A stretch of 64,000 nt of DNA. Origin: Micromonospora sp. RHAY321 (GTDB lineage: Bacteria > Actinomycetota > Actinomycetes > Mycobacteriales > Micromonosporaceae). The notes under the pieces were generated by a model, which saw nothing but the letters and a program-made list of their open reading frames with translations, did no database searches and was not told the DNA's origin. Every line of letters begins with the position of its first letter. Within the stretch, counting starts at the first letter, position 1. The translations under genes were made by a program, and so were the position numbers. The stretch covers positions 579,598 to 643,597 of the forward strand of contig NZ_JAMHIW010000003.1 in assembly GCF_023896955.1 (NCBI RefSeq), in the 5' to 3' direction. This document shows, in pieces, positions 8,529 through 16,281 of the stretch.

Positions 8529-8885
8529 ATGTCCTTGACGGTGCACACGGAACAGCGCGGCGACGTGGTCGTCGTGTCGGTCGCGGGCGAGCTGGACATG
8601 GCGACCGCACCTCAGTTGCAGGACCAGATCACCGACCTGCTCGACAAGGGCCGTAACCGGCTGGTGTTCGACCTGGCGGATGTCTCGTTCTGCGACTCGA
8701 CCGGCCTGTCGGTCTTCGTCCGCGCCAAGAACAGCTGCGACGAGGCCGGCGGCGTGGTGCGGCTGGCCGCCCCGCAGCGGGGGGTGCTGCGCATCCTCGA
8801 GGTGAGCGGCCTGGTCGAGGTGCTGCACACCTATCCGACGGTGGATCAGGCCGTCGCTGGCGAACCGTCGCCGGCCTCCTCCTGA
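8529..8885 (+). CDS. STAS-domain anti-sigma factor antagonist (RsbV/SpoIIAA/BldG type)
   Basis: A 118-residue STAS protein with AGELDMATAPQL and the phosphorylatable serine in FCDSTGLSVFV. Such proteins, when unphosphorylated, bind anti-sigma kinases and free a sigma factor. It is divergent from rsbR, about 165 bases apart, and has a near-perfect ribosome binding site AGGAGGT at 8515-8521. It is a plausible substrate of the phosphatases in the adjacent operon. No sigma factor or RsbW gene lies nearby, so the target sigma factor must be encoded elsewhere. Confidence 0.94.
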   Translation: MSLTVHTEQRGDVVVVSVAGELDMATAPQLQDQITDLLDKGRNRLVFDLADVSFCDSTGLSVFVRAKNSCDEAGGVVRLAAPQRGVLRILEVSGLVEVLHTYPTVDQAVAGEPSPASS

Positions 8886-8898
8886 CCGCTGTCGCTCG

Positions 8899-10179
8899 TC
8901 ACTCGTCCTCGACGTAGCGGGGACGAGCGATCGCCATGCCCGCCGCCGCCTGCACGGCGAGCGCGACCAGCAGGAATCCGACCGGCGCGCTCCAGCCGCC
9001 GGTGACCTCGTAGAGGATGCCGACCATCAGCGGGCCGAGGGCGGCGATCACGTACCCGGTGCTCTGTGCGAACGCGGAGAGCGCGACGGTTCCCTCGGCG
9101 GTGCGGGCGCGCAGACCGATGGCGGTCAGGATCATCGGAAACGCGCCCTGGCCGATGGCCAGCAGGGTCACCCAGAGCAGCGCGGCGCCGTGTGGGGCGA
9201 GTGCCAGCCCCAGGTAGGCCAGCGTGGACGCGGCGGTCAGCCCGAGCACCAGGGGGCGCAGGGTGGCGAGCCGGCCGGCCAGGGTGGGCATCACCAGGGC
9301 GATGGGCACGCCGAGCGCGGTCACTCCGGCGAGCAGCAGCCCGGCCGACTCCGGCTGGTAGCCGGCGTCGCGGAACAGTTGGGCCAGCCAGCCCATGATC
9401 GCGTAGCCGCTGAGCGACTGGGCGCCGAAGTAGATGGCCATGGCCCAGCCCAGTCGGGTCCGCGCCGGCCGGATCCGCGCCGGCGGGGAGACGGCCGCCG
9501 TCGGGGTTGCCCGCCGTGCGGCCGCCCGCGCCCGCAGCGCCAGCGGCACCCACGGGAGTACGGCCACCGCGGCCAGCCCGGCCCAGACGCCGAGCCCCGC
9601 CCGCCAGGACCCGAAGGCGTGCGCGATCGGCACCGCGGAGGCCGCGGCCACCGTCGTGCCGACGGTCAGAGCCATCGTGTACGCCCCGGTGACCAGGCCG
9701 GTGCGGTGCGGGAAGTGCTGCTTGACCAGCATCGGCAGCAGGATGTTCGCCACCGCGATGCCGGCCAGCGCCAGCGCACTGGTGATCATGAAGACCCAGG
9801 TCGAGTCGGTGGCGACCCGGAGCACCTGGCCGGTGGCGAGGGCGAGCATGGCGACCACCAGCACCCGGGCCGGCGCCACGCGGCGGACCAGCCACGGGGT
9901 GAGCGCGCCGAGGCCGGCGAACGCGATGGTCGGCAGGGTGGTGACCAGGCCGGCGGTGGTTCCGGAGAGACCCAGCCCGTCGCGGACCTCGTCGAGCAGT
10001 GCGCCGAGGCTGGTGACCGCGGCGCGCAGGTTGAGCGCGACCAGCAGCATCCCGACCAGCACGAGCGCTCCGCCGGTCGCCGGGTGCGTCCGTCGGCCCC
10101 CGCCGGGGTCGAGCGCCGGGCCGGGAGTGACGGCGACGGGGGCCGGGGGCGCCGGAGCGGCGGTCGGTGGCGGGGTCAT
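8899..10179 (-). CDS. CynX/NimT-family MFS transporter
   Basis: A 426-residue major facilitator with about 12 hydrophobic segments following a Pro/Ala-rich N-terminal tail. VGMLLVALNLRAAVTSLGALL is the characteristic first segment of the cyanate/nitroimidazole (CynX/NimT) group. The start is the ATG at 10179; the frame remains open far upstream without similarity. It is divergent from a FadR-type regulator with 50 bases between starts, which strongly suggests specific control by that regulator. Substrate unknown. Confidence 0.9.
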   Translation of the reverse strand: MTPPPTAAPAPPAPVAVTPGPALDPGGGRRTHPATGGALVLVGMLLVALNLRAAVTSLGALLDEVRDGLGLSGTTAGLVTTLPTIAFAGLGALTPWLVRRVAPARVLVVAMLALATGQVLRVATDSTWVFMITSALALAGIAVANILLPMLVKQHFPHRTGLVTGAYTMALTVGTTVAAASAVPIAHAFGSWRAGLGVWAGLAAVAVLPWVPLALRARAAARRATPTAAVSPPARIRPARTRLGWAMAIYFGAQSLSGYAIMGWLAQLFRDAGYQPESAGLLLAGVTALGVPIALVMPTLAGRLATLRPLVLGLTAASTLAYLGLALAPHGAALLWVTLLAIGQGAFPMILTAIGLRARTAEGTVALSAFAQSTGYVIAALGPLMVGILYEVTGGWSAPVGFLLVALAVQAAAGMAIARPRYVEDE

Positions 10180-10229
10180 GACCTCTAACCTACAATCATG
10201 GGATGAATTTGGGACCGGTGATGTAACCA

Positions 10230-10922
10230 GTGCCACCGTCGGTCGATTCCGCTTCCGCGCCGCCGGTGCCGCCCCGCGGCCACCGCGTCCGGCAGACCAT
10301 CGAGCAGCTCCGCGCCCGGATCCTGGGTGGCGAGTGGCCGGTCGGCGCCCGCATCCCCACCGAGCCGCAACTGGTCGCCGCGCTGGGCGTCGGGCGCAAC
10401 ACCGTCCGTGAGGCCGTCCGTGCCCTGGTGCACGCCGGCGTGCTGGAGTGCCGGCAGGGCTCCGGCACGTACGTGGTGTCCACCGACGAGCTGGCACCGG
10501 TGGTGGCCCGACAGCTCGGCGACGATCGGATGACCGAGGTCATCGAGGTGCGGCGCGCCTTCGAGGTGGAGGCCGCCCGACTCGCCGCCCTACGGCGTAC
10601 CCCGGCCGACCTGGCGGCGCTCGACGGCGCGCTCGCCGAGCGCGAGGCGGCCTGGCAGGGCGGTCGGGTGGACGCGTTCGTCGAGGCGGACGCGGCACTG
10701 CACACCGCGGTGGTCGCCGCCGCGCACAACGCGATGCTCGCCGAGCTGTACGCCTCGGTCGGCGCCGCCCTGCGCAGCACCGTCGCCCAGGCGATGGGGG
10801 ACGTGCTCACACCCGAGCGCTACGTCGACCACACCCGACTGGTGGAGGCGATCCGGGCCGGTGACCCGGCGCTGGCGGCGATCGAAGCCGGCGCTTTTCT
10901 GGAGCCCGCCGGAGGGGCATAG
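10230..10922 (+). CDS. FadR/FCD-type GntR transcriptional regulator
   Basis: A 230-residue regulator: N-terminal GntR winged helix (RILGGEWPVGARIPTEPQL, GVGRNTVREAVRALVHAGVL) and a C-terminal all-helical FCD ligand domain with the expected His/Asp metal-site residues (for example DAALHTAVV and DHTRLVEAI). It starts with GTG at 10230. Its position opposite the MFS transporter gene suggests that it represses that gene and responds to the transported compound. Confidence 0.92.
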   Translation: MPPSVDSASAPPVPPRGHRVRQTIEQLRARILGGEWPVGARIPTEPQLVAALGVGRNTVREAVRALVHAGVLECRQGSGTYVVSTDELAPVVARQLGDDRMTEVIEVRRAFEVEAARLAALRRTPADLAALDGALAEREAAWQGGRVDAFVEADAALHTAVVAAAHNAMLAELYASVGAALRSTVAQAMGDVLTPERYVDHTRLVEAIRAGDPALAAIEAGAFLEPAGGA

Positions 10923-10961
10923 GTTGTGCCGGACGGAAAACCGGACACCTCGGGAGTACGG

Positions 10962-11423
10962 ATGCTCAAGGGCTTCAAAGACTTCATCATGCGCGGCAAC
11001 GTCGTCGACCTGGCGGTCGGCATCGTGATCGGCGCCGCGTTCACCGGCGTGGTCACCGCTCTCACGACCTCCTTCCTCAAGCCGATCATCAAGCTGGTCG
11101 GCGGCGGGGATGACCAGTTCGCTGGTCAGTGGGAGATCAGCAAGGGCAACTTCATGGACTGGGCGGGGTTCCTCAACGCCCTCATCACGTTCGTGCTCAC
11201 CGCGGCGGTGCTCTACTTCTTCGTGGTGTTCCCGATGAACAAGCTGGCCGAGCGGCGCCAGCGGGGCGAGGAGCCGCCACCGGCGGCGCCGAGCGAGGAG
11301 GTCAAGCTGCTCACCGAGATCCGGGACGCGCTGGTCTCCGCCGGTCACACCACTCCGGGCCAGCAGCGCGGGGCGCTGGACGACGTGCTGGGCCGCCGCA
11401 CGGAGCCGCCGGCACCGCGCTGA
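10962..11423 (+). CDS. mscL: Large-conductance mechanosensitive channel MscL
   Basis: The start at ATG 10962 gives a 153-residue protein beginning MLKGFKDFIMRGNVVDLAVG, the conserved MscL N-terminal helix and pore-forming first membrane segment (about residues 15-43). The second membrane segment (FLNALITFVLTAAVLYFFVV) and a charged C-terminal bundle follow. MscL opens under membrane tension to release osmolytes. GGGAG at 10952-10956 serves as ribosome binding site for this start; an in-frame GTG at 10926 would add 12 residues not typical of the family. A strong terminator follows. Confidence 0.96.
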   Translation: MLKGFKDFIMRGNVVDLAVGIVIGAAFTGVVTALTTSFLKPIIKLVGGGDDQFAGQWEISKGNFMDWAGFLNALITFVLTAAVLYFFVVFPMNKLAERRQRGEEPPPAAPSEEVKLLTEIRDALVSAGHTTPGQQRGALDDVLGRRTEPPAPR

Positions 11424-11438
11424 CCGACGGATGCACAT

Positions 11439-11467
11439 CGGCCCCTGCGGGAATCCCGCAGGGGCCG
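11439..11467 (+). terminator. Hairpin terminator after mscL
   Basis: A perfect 14-base inverted repeat with a single central base (arms 11439-11452 and 11454-11467) lies 15 bases after the mscL stop. There is no long T-run, as usual in high-GC actinobacteria. Confidence 0.8.
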
Positions 11468-11490
11468 CATCTTCTCGTACGTGTGTTCGA

Positions 11491-11502
11491 TAGAGTCCCG
11501 CC
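11491..11502 (+). promoter_or_regulatory. Candidate -10 box of a leaderless transcript
   Basis: TAGAGT at 11491-11496 matches TANNNT and lies six bases before the ATG at 11503, the spacing typical of leaderless actinobacterial mRNAs. No Shine-Dalgarno is present. No good -35 box is visible. Confidence 0.45.
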
Positions 11503-11754
11503 ATGGAGCAGCGAAAGCACTGGTGGAACGGGAAATGGGGGCGACTGGCCCGGCGGGACGTCTTCCTCCGGGTGGACGCCGACCGGTGGCACGTCGAGCA
11601 GCGCGCCGGCGGCGCCGAGGGCATCTCCCGGTTCTACGAGTACGGCAGTGCGGACGAGGCCGAGGACACGGTACGGGCACTGCTCGACGGCCCGGACACC
11701 TGGCGCGAGCTGTCCCCGCGCCCACCGGGCGGCTGGACCCCGACGAACGGCTGA
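11503..11754 (+). CDS. Small conserved hypothetical protein (83 aa)
   Basis: An 83-residue soluble protein rich in Trp, Arg and Asp (WWNGKWGRLARRDVFLR, WRELSPRPPGGW) with one predicted beta-rich core. I do not recognise a characterised family; similar short proteins are common in the Micromonosporaceae from memory. It stands alone between the mscL terminator and the next gene and is probably transcribed from its own leaderless promoter. Confidence 0.75.
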   Translation: MEQRKHWWNGKWGRLARRDVFLRVDADRWHVEQRAGGAEGISRFYEYGSADEAEDTVRALLDGPDTWRELSPRPPGGWTPTNG

Positions 11755-11804
11755 GCGGTAGACGACAGCGTTTAGCGGCGTACCGCCCCGGGAACCGCGA
11801 TGGG

Positions 11805-12176
11805 ATGAACCCCCAGGACGAGCAGCAGGCGACCATCTCGCGGATCACCACGGGGATGCCGGTGATCGACCCCGCCGGCGCCGAGGTCGGCACGGTGGAT
11901 CTCGTCCAGCGGGGTGATCCGAACGCGGTGACCGTGCAGGCGCCGACCGCCGATCCGGGCAGCAGCCTGGACGAGCTGATCGAGGCCACGGCGGTCGACG
12001 AGCCAGAGGTCCCGGCCGACCTGGCGGCCCGGCTGCTGCACGGCGGCTACCTGAAGGTCTCCACCGAGCTGGCCGGGACCGGCGCGGTGTACGTCCCGGC
12101 CGACCGGATCGCCGCCGTCACGGACGGCCGGGTGCTCCTCACGGTCGGCGTGGCCGACCTCCCTCCCGAGGAGTAG
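11805..12176 (+). CDS. PRC-barrel/DUF2171-like conserved hypothetical protein
   Basis: A 123-residue protein whose N-terminal part, ISRITTGMPVIDPAGAEVGTVD, is the strand pattern of PRC-barrel/DUF2171 proteins (G-x-x-V-x-D-x-x-G-x-x-x-G-x-V); the C-terminal part repeats a shorter barrel-like strand set ending GVADLPPEE. Such domains bind other proteins or RNA. The ATG at 11805 is used; no function can be assigned. A bidirectional hairpin follows. Confidence 0.78.
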   Translation: MNPQDEQQATISRITTGMPVIDPAGAEVGTVDLVQRGDPNAVTVQAPTADPGSSLDELIEATAVDEPEVPADLAARLLHGGYLKVSTELAGTGAVYVPADRIAAVTDGRVLLTVGVADLPPEE

Positions 12177-12214
12177 CTCCGGTCGGGCAGCGCAGTCCTC
12201 GACGCTGCCTGCCC

Positions 12215-12250
12215 AGGCGACGGGTCCGGGTACCGGCACCCGTCGCCTTT
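12215..12250. terminator. Hairpin terminator between convergent genes
   Basis: Arms AGGCGACGGGT (12215-12225) and ACCCGTCGCCT (12238-12248) are perfect complements around a 12-base loop, followed by TT. It lies between the PRC-barrel-like gene and the convergent benE gene. Confidence 0.75.
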
Positions 12251-12256
12251 GGAGCT

Positions 12257-12302
12257 GATGTCGTAAACGATTCAGCCAGCGTGATGTCCTAAGCGATTCA
12301 GC
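12257..12302. repeat. Direct repeat, two 20-bp copies with 26-bp period
   Basis: GATGTCGTAAACGATTCAGC at 12257-12276 is repeated as GATGTCCTAAGCGATTCAGC at 12283-12302 (two differences). The second copy contains the stop codon of benE. This AT-richer pair looks foreign to its surroundings and could be a residue of an insertion sequence end. Confidence 0.6.
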
Positions 12303-13593
12303 TCGAAAGGGAGTCGGACCCAGGCCGACCGGCGGCCGGCAGCGGCTCGGCCAGCGCCTCGGGCCGAGGCACCGCCGGCAGCGGGTCGACCGGCGCCTCG
12401 GACCGAGGCACCTCCGATGCGGGTTGGTTCGGCGCGGCGGGTGGGCGGCGGCGGAAGAGCAGCAGCATCAGGCAGCCGGCGACCAGCCCCCAGAACGCGC
12501 CACCGACACCGACCAGCGTCACCCCCGACGCGGTCACCACGAAGGTGACCACGGCGGCCTCCCTGGTCGCCGGGTCGGTCACCGCCGAGGCGAGTGCGGT
12601 GGCCAGGGCTCCCAGCAGCGCCAACCCGGCGACCGCCTCGATGAGGATGGGCGGGGCGACCGCGACCAGCGCGGTGGCCACGCCGGCACCCAGCCCGAGC
12701 AGGGCCAGGCCGATGCCGGCGGTGACCGAGGCGACCCACCGGCGGTCCGGGTCGGGGTGCGCGTCGGGGCCGGCGGCCAGCGCGGCGGTGATCGCCGCGA
12801 GGTTCACCGCGTGCCCGCCGGCCGGGGCGGCCAGCAGGCTGGCCAGGCCGGTGGCGCGCAGCGCGGCGCCGAAGGGCGGGCGGTAGCCGTAGCCGGCCAG
12901 CACCGCCATGCCGGGTACGTTCTGCGCGGCCATGGTGACCAGGAACAGCGGGAGTGCGAGCCCGACCAGCGCGGACGCGTTCCACGCCGGCGCGGTCAGG
13001 GTGACCGACGGGGTCAGCTCCCCGACGGCCAGGCCAGCCGGCGGTGCGGTCAGCGCGATGGCCGCCACCGCCACCAGCAGCGCGCCGGGCACCGCCCAGC
13101 GGCGGGCGAACCGGTGCAGCAGCAGCCAGGCGACCACCACCGGACCGGCCACCGCGGGCAGCTCGACCAGCGCGCGGACCGGCGCCGTGCACAGCGGCAG
13201 CAGCACCCCGGCGAGCATCGCGCCGGCGACCGGCTTCGGGATGGCGGCCACCGTCCGGCCGAGCGGCGGGAACAACCCGGCCGCCACGATCAGCAGACCG
13301 GAGACGAGGAACGCGCCCACCGCGACCGGCCATCCACCCGGCGGCGGCCCGGTCGCCACCAGCAGCGCCGCACCCGGCGTGGACCAGGCCACGCTCATCG
13401 GCACCCGGTGCCGTACGCCCAGCCAGGCGGCGGCGAGCCCGCACGCCACGCAGAGCGCGAGCAGGCCGGAGGCCGCCTGTGCGTCCGACGCGCCGGCCGC
13501 CCGGAGCCCGGCCAGCACGACGGTGAACGAGCTGGCGAAGCCGACCAGCGCGGTCACCATGCCGGCCAGCACCGGTTGCGTGCGTCCGGCCAT
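12298..13593 (-). CDS. benE: BenE family benzoate/H+ symporter-like transporter
   Basis: A 431-residue membrane protein with about 12 hydrophobic segments and the BenE signature regions (TPGAALLVATG, PKPVAGAMLAGVLLPLC, QNVPGMAVLAGYGY, GGHAVNLAAITAAL). Family members import benzoate or related aromatic acids with protons. The start is the ATG at 13593 because GGGAGG stands six bases before it; an ATG two codons upstream touches that motif. It is divergent from an XRE-cupin regulator and the palindrome at 13609-13626 lies just upstream. The C-terminal 40 residues are a Pro/Glu-rich low-complexity tail. Confidence 0.92.
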   Translation of the reverse strand: MAGRTQPVLAGMVTALVGFASSFTVVLAGLRAAGASDAQAASGLLALCVACGLAAAWLGVRHRVPMSVAWSTPGAALLVATGPPPGGWPVAVGAFLVSGLLIVAAGLFPPLGRTVAAIPKPVAGAMLAGVLLPLCTAPVRALVELPAVAGPVVVAWLLLHRFARRWAVPGALLVAVAAIALTAPPAGLAVGELTPSVTLTAPAWNASALVGLALPLFLVTMAAQNVPGMAVLAGYGYRPPFGAALRATGLASLLAAPAGGHAVNLAAITAALAAGPDAHPDPDRRWVASVTAGIGLALLGLGAGVATALVAVAPPILIEAVAGLALLGALATALASAVTDPATREAAVVTFVVTASGVTLVGVGGAFWGLVAGCLMLLLFRRRPPAAPNQPASEVPRSEAPVDPLPAVPRPEALAEPLPAAGRPGSDSLSS

Positions 13594-13608
13594 CCCCATC
13601 CTCCCGAC

Positions 13609-13626
13609 TGTTCCGTTTACGGAACA
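13609..13626. promoter_or_regulatory. Perfect palindromic operator between benE and XRE-cupin regulator
   Basis: TGTTCCGTTTACGGAACA consists of perfect 8-base arms around TT. It lies 16 bases upstream of benE and 24 bases upstream of the regulator, as expected for a site bound by the XRE-cupin protein. Binding is inference from position and symmetry. Confidence 0.75.
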
Positions 13627-13649
13627 ACAGCGTGTAGCACGATAGCCGG

Positions 13650-14210
13650 GTGCCGCACCCACCACCAGCCCGCCGTCCGGGCCTCGACGTGGATCCCGCC
13701 GTCGTGGGCCGCCGGGTCCGCGCCCTCCGCGAGGAGCGGGGGATCTCGCTGTCCACACTGGCCCGACTCGCCGGCGTCGGAAAGGCCACGCTCTCCGGCC
13801 TGGAGCGCGGCACCCGCAACCCGACGCTGGAGACACTCTGGGCGGTCACCGCGCACCTCGGCGTGCCGCTGACCGCCGTGCTGGCCGAGCCGGCCGCCGA
13901 GCCCACCGTGCACGGCACCGCGGTCAGCGCCACCCTGCTGGAGGTGTTCACCGACGCCGACGCGACCTACGAGCTGTACCGGATGCGGGTCGCGCCCGGA
14001 CCGGGGCAGCTCTCCCCCGCCCACCAGCCCGGGGTCACCGAACACGTCACCGTCTTCGCCGGTGTCCTGTGCGCGGGCCCGGCCGACGCGCCGCTGACCG
14101 CGCCGGCCGGCGGTCACCTCCGCTGGGTCTCCGACGTGCCGCACAGCTACACCGCGGTGGGCGACGACGAGGTCGCCGCCAGTCTGCTGCTGCGGTATCC
14201 GCGCCGCTGA
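13650..14210 (+). CDS. XRE family transcriptional regulator with cupin sensor domain
   Basis: A 186-residue protein: an N-terminal Cro/CI-type HTH (GRRVRALREERGISLSTLARL, then GVGKATLSGLERGTRNPTLETL) and a C-terminal cupin of about 90 residues. XRE-cupin proteins bind a small ligand in the cupin barrel and often control one adjacent transporter. The divergent benE gene and the shared palindrome make regulation of benE very likely. GTG start at 13650. Confidence 0.93.
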   Translation: MPHPPPARRPGLDVDPAVVGRRVRALREERGISLSTLARLAGVGKATLSGLERGTRNPTLETLWAVTAHLGVPLTAVLAEPAAEPTVHGTAVSATLLEVFTDADATYELYRMRVAPGPGQLSPAHQPGVTEHVTVFAGVLCAGPADAPLTAPAGGHLRWVSDVPHSYTAVGDDEVAASLLLRYPRR

Positions 14211-14272
14211 TTTCTCGACATAGGCGGTGGGCGTAGAGACGGCGGTGGGGTGTTCTTGGCAAGCTGGACCCC

Positions 14273-14992
14273 ATGACGCTGATCCTCCGCTCGGCCATCC
14301 TCAACGACATCGGACTGATCCGGACCAACAACGAGGACTCCGCCCTCGCCGGTGACCGCCTGATCGCCGTCGCCGACGGCATGGGCGGGCTGCCCGCGGG
14401 TGAGGTGGCGAGCGAGATCGTGATCCGGATCCTGGACGAGCTGGCGCCGCCGACCGAGCCCGACGAGGCCGCCGATGCCCTACGCGCCGTGGTCAGCACC
14501 GCCAACCAGCGCATCCACGCCGCCATCACCGTCGACCCGACCCGCGAGGGCATGGGTACGACGCTGACCGCGGCACTGCTGGCCGGCGAGACGCTGGTGC
14601 TGGCCCAGGTCGGCGACTCCCGCTGCTACCTGCTGCGCGACGGGGAGCTCACCCAGCTCACCCGGGACGACACGTTCGTCCAGGCACTGGTCGACCAGGG
14701 CACACTCTCCCCCGAGCAGGCCCGGCACCACCCGCAGCGGTCCCTGGTGACCCGGGCCGTGCAGGGCGCCGACACCCCACCGGCGGTCGGCGTGCTCACC
14801 GTGGGCCCCGGCGACCGGCTGCTCCTGTGCAGCGACGGCCTCTCCGACTACGTCGAGGACGAGGCCATCGCGGCGGCTCTGGGCATGTACTCCGACCGCC
14901 AGCAGTGCGGCGAGCAACTGGTGAAGCTCGCCCACCACGCGGGCGCGCCCGACAACGTCACCGTCGTCGTCTCCGACGTCATGACCCGCTGA
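14273..14992 (+). CDS. PP2C-family serine/threonine phosphatase (PstP-like)
   Basis: A 239-residue cytosolic PPM phosphatase. Metal-binding motifs are in IRTNNEDSALAG, VADGMGGLPAGE, AQVGDSRCYLLRDG, LLLCSDGLSDYVED and HHAGAPDNVTVVV, the full set expected of the family. It lacks the C-terminal membrane segment and extracellular tail of PstP, so it is a soluble paralogue. It stands alone; partner kinases are not in the window. Confidence 0.95.
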   Translation: MTLILRSAILNDIGLIRTNNEDSALAGDRLIAVADGMGGLPAGEVASEIVIRILDELAPPTEPDEAADALRAVVSTANQRIHAAITVDPTREGMGTTLTAALLAGETLVLAQVGDSRCYLLRDGELTQLTRDDTFVQALVDQGTLSPEQARHHPQRSLVTRAVQGADTPPAVGVLTVGPGDRLLLCSDGLSDYVEDEAIAAALGMYSDRQQCGEQLVKLAHHAGAPDNVTVVVSDVMTR

Positions 14993-15100
14993 CCCGGCCG
15001 CAGGTCCGACCTGGTCGATGGGCGAACGGCCCGCCGTGGCGATTCCGATCGACCCACTAGGTAGTTGTGCCATCTAGCTGATGCCGCTACTGTCCGCCGG

Positions 15101-15439
15101 GTGGATTCCGACCGGCGCGGGCAGTGGCTGCGGGGGGTGCTCGACATCTGCGTCCTGGCCCTGCTGCGGGAGCGCGAGTCGTACGGCTACCAGCTCGCCC
15201 AGGCGCTCGACGCCGCGGGAGTCGGGCCGATCCAGGGCGGCACGCTCTATCCCGTGCTGCTGCGCCTGCAACGCACCGGCCTGGTGACCGCGCAGTGGCG
15301 GGAGGGCACCGCCGGGCCGGCCCGCAAGTACTACCGGCTCACCGACGACGGGCGGGAGGCGCTGCGCCAGGGCGGCAGTGCCTGGCTCGCCTTCGTCGCC
15401 CCGGTGAGCGACGTCGTCACGAAGGGGGTCGCCGGGTGA
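15101..15439 (+). CDS. PadR family transcriptional regulator (short)
   Basis: A 112-residue PadR protein with only the winged helix (LRGVLDICVLALLRERESYGYQLAQAL, QGGTLYPVLLRLQRTGLV, wing at GPARKYYRLT) and a short C-terminal helix. It overlaps the following ABC ATPase gene by four bases (GTGA). The GTG at 15101 gives the usual short PadR N-terminus. The region 15055-15085 with two CTAG tetrads is a possible autoregulatory site, but symmetry is weak. Confidence 0.92.
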   Translation: MDSDRRGQWLRGVLDICVLALLRERESYGYQLAQALDAAGVGPIQGGTLYPVLLRLQRTGLVTAQWREGTAGPARKYYRLTDDGREALRQGGSAWLAFVAPVSDVVTKGVAG

Positions 15440-16281
15440 ACGCCGACGATTGGCTGCGTACGTTCACAGCCGAGCTGCACCAGCGCCGGGTCGCGGCGGA
15501 CGCCGCCCGACACGTGGTCGCCGAGGCCGCCACACACCTGCGCGAGGGAGGCGGCGACCCGTGGGTCGTCTTCGGTCCACCCCACCAGTACGCGGCCGCG
15601 ATCGTGGAGAGCATCGGCACCGCGCCCGGACCGCGCCCCGGGCCGGTCCGGTTGCACGCCCGGGGCATCACCAAGCGGTACGGCCGGCGGACGGTGCTGA
15701 GCGACGCGACGCTGACCGTCCGGGCCGGACAGATCGCCGCGGTGGTCGGCGCGAACGGCTGCGGCAAGAGCACTTTCCTGCGGATCTGCGCCGGGCTGGT
15801 CTCGCCCGACGCCGGTGAGGTGACCATCTCCGGGCGGCTCGGCTACTGCCCGCAGTCCGGTGGCACCGCCGACTTCCTGCTCGCCGACGAGCACTTCGTG
15901 CTGGTCGGCGCCGGTCAGGGAGTGGCCCGGGGGCCCGCCCGCCGCGCCGGACGGGCAGCGGCCCGACAGCTCGGCTGGGAGGCGGGCGGCGACATGCTGG
16001 CCCGGCACCTCTCCGGCGGCACCCGACAGAAGCTCAACCTGACCATGTCCACGCTCAGCAATCCGGACGTGCTGCTGCTCGACGAGCCGTACCAGGGCTT
16101 CGACCAGGGCACCTACGTCAACTTCTGGGATCAGCTCGCCCGGCTGCGCGACGCGGGCAAGGCGATCGTCGTGGTGACCCACCTGCTCAACCAGCTCGAC
16201 CGGGTGGACACCGTGCTCGACCTGACCCCGACACCACAGTCCGGGTGGCTCGCGCCCGGCGTCCAGGGAGGTCACCCGTGA
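15436..16281 (+). CDS. ABC transporter ATP-binding protein with N-terminal HAAS-like domain
   Basis: A 281-residue ATPase. Residues 1-65 (VNADDWLRTFTAELHQRRV and on to GPPHQYAAAIVESI) resemble the HAAS signalling domain normally found on separate proteins next to PadR regulators; residues 70-281 are the nucleotide-binding domain with Walker A GANGCGKST, signature LSGGTRQKL and Walker B VLLLDEPYQGFD. The unusual fusion is discussed in the findings. It is coupled by overlap to the PadR gene before and the permease gene after, so the three act as one unit. Confidence 0.92.
   Translation: MNADDWLRTFTAELHQRRVAADAARHVVAEAATHLREGGGDPWVVFGPPHQYAAAIVESIGTAPGPRPGPVRLHARGITKRYGRRTVLSDATLTVRAGQIAAVVGANGCGKSTFLRICAGLVSPDAGEVTISGRLGYCPQSGGTADFLLADEHFVLVGAGQGVARGPARRAGRAAARQLGWEAGGDMLARHLSGGTRQKLNLTMSTLSNPDVLLLDEPYQGFDQGTYVNFWDQLARLRDAGKAIVVVTHLLNQLDRVDTVLDLTPTPQSGWLAPGVQGGHP

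Noticed and set aside
7559..8656. Long plus-strand frame (365 codons) antisense to rsbR
   Set aside because: It is an antisense shadow produced by GC-rich third positions; rsbR on the minus strand has full family similarity and operon context, while the plus-strand translation is Gly/Arg/Asp-rich low complexity.
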